From assembly GCA_938018005.1 (NCBI GenBank), contig CALIJG010000020.1:124001-188000 (forward strand): a stretch of DNA of 64,000 bases, in the 5' to 3' direction. The DNA is from an uncultured Candidatus Saccharibacteria bacterium (GTDB lineage Bacteria; Patescibacteriota; Saccharimonadia; Saccharimonadales; Saccharimonadaceae). The notes under the pieces are model-generated. The model was not told the DNA's origin. It saw only the letters and a program-made list of their open reading frames with translations, and did not search any database. Of this stretch, positions 60,099-64,000 are shown one piece after another (the stretch's first letter is position 1; each line of letters opens with the position of its first letter). Made by a program: the position numbers and the translations under genes.

Positions 60099-61946
60099 TT
60101 ACCACCCGCCGCCACCTCCGCCGCCTCCGCCGCCGCCAGAGAAGCCACCACCAGTCGAGCCTCCACTCGACGACGAGAAGTCGCTAGAGCCAACAGAAGT
60201 AGAATCGGACAAGCTACTCATACTCGAGACAAACATTGCTGCATTGAATGCGCCTTGGCCAGCATACCAATCGGGCTGGGTGCCTACTTCCTCATAGTAC
60301 TGCCCCAGCTGCTGGCTCCACTGCTTCTCTTGGCCAAAGAGCACAGCATAGGGCAAGACCCGCTCGTAGAGTTTGACAAGCTGAGCGTGGTCACCAATAT
60401 CAACTTTTTCGGCGGTCTCAGGGCTCTGCAGTAAACGTAGACGGTCGGCCTCGGCGTAGCGGATATACATCTTGAGCCCCAGTAGGTAGCGGCGCAATGC
60501 CAGCCCTTTGTCCGACAGTGGCTTAGCAAAGCCTAGCTTGCCAATGATAATCACAATAAAGACCCCTGGGAAGAAGAGGAATTGCAGCCCGCTGAGGAAC
60601 GGCACAAACATCGTAGCTGCACACAGCACCAGCACTAAGGCACCTAGCACACCCGCAAAGATGCGAAAACCCCGTGTGCCCTTCCGGCTTGTGTCGCGCA
60701 ACTTATATGTGTGGTCGATGAGATTATCGAGCTTCTTGGCATTATCACTCAGGCGGAAGGCGTAGGAGGTATTGTTGCGCAGCGTCTTGAGGTTGATGCG
60801 CTCTCCCACCGCAGGCAAATGGCCGAAGATATCGCCCAGGATCTCTTGCTCCTCAGGGTGGAGGCTGCTGACATCTTTGATGACTTCAAGCTCGTACTGC
60901 GCCCGCGAGAAGAACGTCTTGGGCTTGACCTCAATCAAACGAATGTAGTGCCGCACTGCCCAGTCGATCATCTGCGCTGCCATGGCCGAGCCCTTCACCA
61001 TCCGGAATGGCCGCACGATCTCTGCCGCCGTTGTCACACTTGTGCTCGGCGGTGGCAGGTATTCTGGCACAATCGTCCCTAGCTCCTTACTCCGGCCAAT
61101 CGCCCGCTGATAGAGCCAACACACTACGCTCGAGACAACTCCCAGCACCAGCATACTCACAAAGAATATGAGTGGAAGGAACGCCTCCAGCCGCTCTTGA
61201 AAAACCTCCCCCGGCGTCTTCTTATATTCCGCAAAGGTTCCCTGCGGGAAGCCTACTGCCAACGTCATACCAGCATATGGTGCGAGATAACCCACCGAGG
61301 CAGTTATGGTGTCGCTGCTCGGTGACGTGACGGTGCAGGTGGTGCGGCTCTCTTGCCTACCAGTGTAACACTGTGGTGTCGTCCGGCTGATGGCGGCAAG
61401 CTCGGGGCTTAGCTTGAGCGTGGCGGTGGCATTGCTAATGGGTACGTGCCACGATGTGCCAATCACATCCCAGTAGAACTCATTCTTTTGCGTGTCGCCA
61501 TAGTTCCACGTCACATCACGCTGGGTGTAGGTAATGACGTACGTCTTGCTGCCTGAGACGTATGTATCTTTGTTGCCAATGCGCAGGGTATTGCCCGACC
61601 AACTATACTCATAATCCTTACCATTCTCATCCTGCACCGAGCCAAGCGCAAAGCTCGTGTGGTGGCCCTTGTACTGCGTGACGAACTCTGGCGCAAGGCC
61701 ATGGTTCTGCTCTGGTGGGAAGTTTGCCGTAATGGTGAGCTTCGTCTTGAGGGTGGAGCGCTTCTCGCTATCGCGCCCAAGCTCCATATCGACCGCATAT
61801 TTGGTAATGGTGAAGTTATCTTTGCTGCTGCTCGATGATGAATAGGCTCGTACCGATGTATCGGCCTGCATTGGCACTGCCCCGAGCGCGGTGCCCAGCA
61901 GCACCAAGCAGACACCAATCGCAGATATCACGCGTGTCGTTCTCAT
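60099..61946 (-). CDS. DUF2207 membrane protein with poly-Gly tail
   Basis: The 615-residue protein has a signal peptide (about 1-28), an extracellular DUF2207 domain (TITANFPPEQNHGL, YTQRDVTWNYGDTQKNEFYW), a TM helix near 250-275, a large cytoplasmic part, two more TM helices (about 435-485), and a Ser/Gly-rich tail ending in eleven Gly and a Trp. This end is a hallmark of DUF2207 proteins. Function is unknown; the family is common in Gram-positives and CPR. TTGACA-17-CACAAT ends 6 nt before the ATG. Confidence 0.9.
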   Translation of the reverse strand: MRTTRVISAIGVCLVLLGTALGAVPMQADTSVRAYSSSSSSKDNFTITKYAVDMELGRDSEKRSTLKTKLTITANFPPEQNHGLAPEFVTQYKGHHTSFALGSVQDENGKDYEYSWSGNTLRIGNKDTYVSGSKTYVITYTQRDVTWNYGDTQKNEFYWDVIGTSWHVPISNATATLKLSPELAAISRTTPQCYTGRQESRTTCTVTSPSSDTITASVGYLAPYAGMTLAVGFPQGTFAEYKKTPGEVFQERLEAFLPLIFFVSMLVLGVVSSVVCWLYQRAIGRSKELGTIVPEYLPPPSTSVTTAAEIVRPFRMVKGSAMAAQMIDWAVRHYIRLIEVKPKTFFSRAQYELEVIKDVSSLHPEEQEILGDIFGHLPAVGERINLKTLRNNTSYAFRLSDNAKKLDNLIDHTYKLRDTSRKGTRGFRIFAGVLGALVLVLCAATMFVPFLSGLQFLFFPGVFIVIIIGKLGFAKPLSDKGLALRRYLLGLKMYIRYAEADRLRLLQSPETAEKVDIGDHAQLVKLYERVLPYAVLFGQEKQWSQQLGQYYEEVGTQPDWYAGQGAFNAAMFVSSMSSLSDSTSVGSSDFSSSSGGSTGGGFSGGGGGGGGGGGW

Positions 61947-61952
61947 ACATCG

Positions 61953-61981
61953 ATTGTGCGCCATGCAGCGAGGAATGTCAA
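61953..61981 (-). promoter_or_regulatory. Leaderless promoter of the DUF2207 gene
   Basis: TTGACA (61981-61976), 17 nt, CACAAT (61958-61953), 6 nt to the ATG. Confidence 0.7.
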
Positions 61982-62300
61982 ACGCGAGCATCACTCATAG
62001 GATCACTGGTCTATGTAGTGCCTAGACCCTGCAACTTACCGCAGCCTGCTATACTGTCCTGTCGATGGAATATTTGCCAGGATTAACCTCTCGTCGGTCT
62101 CGGCCAACCAGCGCCAAGGCCAAAAATTGGCTGCCACCAACTAGTCTATTCATTCTCAAATATCCCCGTCAATCACTTCCTTCCACCCCTGTTAATATCT
62201 GTTCAAGCTATACCGCTTATGCTGTGATATTGCAAATGGTTATGCTATACTCACAGGCAATACCCAACGACTAATCGGCGAGGTGAGGAGTATAGCAGGA
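61982..62300. other. Divergent intergenic region
   Basis: Two TATACT -10-like elements on the plus strand lie near 62050 and 62242. The second is a plausible promoter for the gene at 62301. A 69-codon frame at 62065 is not protein-like. Confidence 0.4.
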
Positions 62301-64000
62301 GTGAGACGATATTGGACGGATTTTCGGTTTGCAGGCGTGGCAGCGGTAGTGGTACTGGCAGTTGGCTTTGTGCAGCTGCACCAAGTGGCAATGGCCGAGC
62401 CCGCCACGAATTCTGGCTCCAACTCATCCACCAAAAAAGACGATAAGCCCGACATCTGCGACCCCAACACGATGCGCTTTAAGACTACAGCGCTGAGCTC
62501 CCCGACCGACAAAGCCCGCGCTGCCAAGGCCCTCGCCAACCTCCGCGGCCTCATGCAGCCCATCCGCAACGCTGGCGATGGCAGCACTATCACCGCCGCC
62601 AAGCAGTACGGCACTGACTACACCGGCGAGATAAAGGGCTCATTCCAGCTCAAGAACAGTGGTAGCTATGCCACTGGCAACCCCACACCTCTCTCCGTCA
62701 CCTCGCCGTCATCGGTGCCGAGTAACTACCGCGGCAAAGTCTCGGGCAAAGCGCCCACCGGTGGCAGTCGCGTCGTCAAAGCCTTTCGCGCTACCGATGC
62801 CGAGTACGAACAAGGCAAGGTTACCCCTGCCCAGGTGCAGGGCGACGGTAGCTGGACACTCGACCTCTCGCCAGTCGATGGCAGCATTGGCGGCGAGTGG
62901 CGCTTCCGTCTCTACGATGCCAGCAGTGGCCAACCCCTTGGCGAGAGCTGGCCACGCGCAACTGAGTACCAAAATGTCGAGATTCAATCCTACGTGATTA
63001 CCGACCAAACTTACCTCGTGGCCAAGCAAGCCGCCAACACCAACCGCACCTTTAGCTTCCCCGGCACCGAGAAGGGCCACAAAATGCTACGACTGGTGGA
63101 TACGCGCAGCAACAAGATCCTCGCTGAGTACTTCCAGCCACAGCTGGCGGGGCTGATCCGCTCATACGAGTTCTCGCCTGGCCAAGATGGCTACGGCACA
63201 CACCGAGTGCATTATTCATTTATGTACGATCAGTCACTCGCGCTGCTCGTGGCGGTTGGTGCGGGCGATAAAGCAATGGCAGACCAGCTCGTCAATGGCT
63301 TCAAGACCATCCAGATCAAATCCGGTCGGTCGCGTGGTGCCTTTCCCTCCAGCGCCCACCAGCTCGACCCCAGTAACCAGCAGGCGCGCTATTATACTGG
63401 CGGTGTAGCCTTCGTCCTCTATGCGCTCATCCGTTACCAAGAGAAATTTGGCGATATCAATGGCGTTAGCAGCATGGTGCGCTCTGCCCTGGCCTGGGTC
63501 AAGACTAAGAAAAGTACATCCGGCCCCGGTGCTGGCCTCTACCGCGGTGGCACAAATATCAATGACGATGACAACAACAAGCAGTTTGAGATCGCCTGGC
63601 ACTCCACTGAGCACAATACCGACCTCTGGCATGTGTACGAGCGAGCCTCGCAAGTCTACGGCGACGCCAGCTACCGCCAAGAGGCCGACAGCCTAGCCAA
63701 AGTCATTATGGAGAAGCTGTGGAACAAAGCTGAGAACCGCTTTGACCAAGGGCTCGACGACCACGCCAAAGCGCTGGACACCTCCAGCTGGGGCTCTATT
63801 TTCCTCAACGCAATCGGTGAGTACGACAAAGCCAAAGTCTCGCTAGCCTACACACGCAACTTTGCCATGAGCCGCGCCGGGTCTCAGGGCTACACCCCAT
63901 ACCTCACCGGCACCTACACCCCCACCGTCTGGTTCGAAGGGACATTTGGTGTCACCCAGGCCTACAACGTCGCAGGCAACAAAGACGAAGTTGCTGCCAG
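62301..64000 (+). CDS. Secreted protein with six-hairpin (alpha/alpha barrel) domain, 3' end outside window
   Basis: The frame opens at GTG 62301, with GAGGAG about 10 nt upstream, and is still open at the window edge (566 residues visible). It has an N-terminal membrane/signal segment (FAGVAAVVVLAVGFVQL, about 10-26), a Ser/Lys linker, and a beta-rich segment. From about residue 305 helical repeats follow with conserved aromatic and acidic residues (RYYTGGVAFVLYALIRY, WHSTEHNTDLWHVYERA, LDTSSWGSIFLNAIGEY). This resembles six-hairpin glycosidase-like barrels. The enzyme activity cannot be fixed. A carbohydrate-active role would fit the GH16 and lectin genes. Confidence 0.82.
   Translation, partial: MRRYWTDFRFAGVAAVVVLAVGFVQLHQVAMAEPATNSGSNSSTKKDDKPDICDPNTMRFKTTALSSPTDKARAAKALANLRGLMQPIRNAGDGSTITAAKQYGTDYTGEIKGSFQLKNSGSYATGNPTPLSVTSPSSVPSNYRGKVSGKAPTGGSRVVKAFRATDAEYEQGKVTPAQVQGDGSWTLDLSPVDGSIGGEWRFRLYDASSGQPLGESWPRATEYQNVEIQSYVITDQTYLVAKQAANTNRTFSFPGTEKGHKMLRLVDTRSNKILAEYFQPQLAGLIRSYEFSPGQDGYGTHRVHYSFMYDQSLALLVAVGAGDKAMADQLVNGFKTIQIKSGRSRGAFPSSAHQLDPSNQQARYYTGGVAFVLYALIRYQEKFGDINGVSSMVRSALAWVKTKKSTSGPGAGLYRGGTNINDDDNNKQFEIAWHSTEHNTDLWHVYERASQVYGDASYRQEADSLAKVIMEKLWNKAENRFDQGLDDHAKALDTSSWGSIFLNAIGEYDKAKVSLAYTRNFAMSRAGSQGYTPYLTGTYTPTVWFEGTFGVTQAYNVAGNKDEVAA

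Noticed and set aside
62065..62274. 69-codon frame after a TATACT
   Set aside because: The start has a leaderless-like spacing, but the sequence is Ser/Pro/Arg-rich without fold features and lacks support.
1..64000. CRISPR array or tRNA/rRNA gene
   Set aside because: No evenly spaced repeats and no conserved rRNA or tRNA motifs were found on reading both strands by eye.

Overview
The window looks like a chromosomal segment of a Candidatus Saccharibacteria (TM7/Patescibacteria) type genome, or a close CPR relative. The basis is a compact, moderately GC-rich layout with short intergenic gaps, many ATGA stop-start overlaps, a short MetK, and small secreted or membrane proteins without close known homologues next to standard housekeeping genes. 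Release factor 2 is present and TGA is used as an ordinary stop at several overlapping gene junctions, so the standard bacterial code applies, not the UGA=Gly code of Gracilibacteria. No tRNA, rRNA, CRISPR array or insertion sequence was recognised. Taxonomy is inference from gene content; no database was searched.

Left end (1-4.3 kb): an accessory cassette with a MoxR/CobS-like AAA+ ATPase and a DUF7192-like partner. Its best start codon is separated from the long frame by an (AG)9 tract, which makes it a strong phase-variation candidate. A Pif1/RecD-like helicase lies next to it. From 4.4 to 6.6 kb, metK is preceded by a clear SAM-I riboswitch whose terminator hairpin also covers the Shine-Dalgarno sequence, followed by RNase HI and a small partner gene. 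From 7 to 14 kb is a patchwork of single genes: a truncated WYL-type regulator remnant, VOC protein, glutamine amidotransferase, SUKH/SMI1 protein, CsbD-like protein, Nudix protein ending in a suspicious TGA, hpt, a DUF3800 protein and a lipoprotein. From 14 to 20 kb is a surface module: a bulb-type lectin, a GH16 glucanase with BNR-like repeats, and a second BNR-repeat protein. The last two end in LAxTG sorting signals.

Middle (20-45 kb): a CPBP protease, a Nudix protein, an AT-rich PIN-domain gene coupled to glyQS, then histidine kinase - response regulator - recO. Next come a membrane methyltransferase, xseB, xseA and an LPG-synthase-like flippase as an overlapping run, then a Trm11-like RNA methylase, rpmA, a response regulator, an S41 protease, and ftsE-ftsX with a coiled-coil CHAP peptidoglycan hydrolase. 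After these come a highly structured intergenic region (ncRNA candidate, 40.5-40.8 kb), prfB, an M48 protease and murD.

Right end (45-64 kb): small unknown genes, secA with an M16 peptidase, the ribosome hibernation factor gene, a TAG-split unknown gene pair, serS-pyrD, a collagen-like membrane protein, a MacB-type ABC transporter, uppP, a DUF2207 protein, and the start of a secreted six-hairpin-type protein that runs off the window.

A window-wide feature is that about twenty genes have a -10 hexamer only 6-9 nt upstream of the start codon, so they should give leaderless mRNAs. Other genes have good Shine-Dalgarno sequences. The organism therefore seems to mix the two initiation modes extensively.
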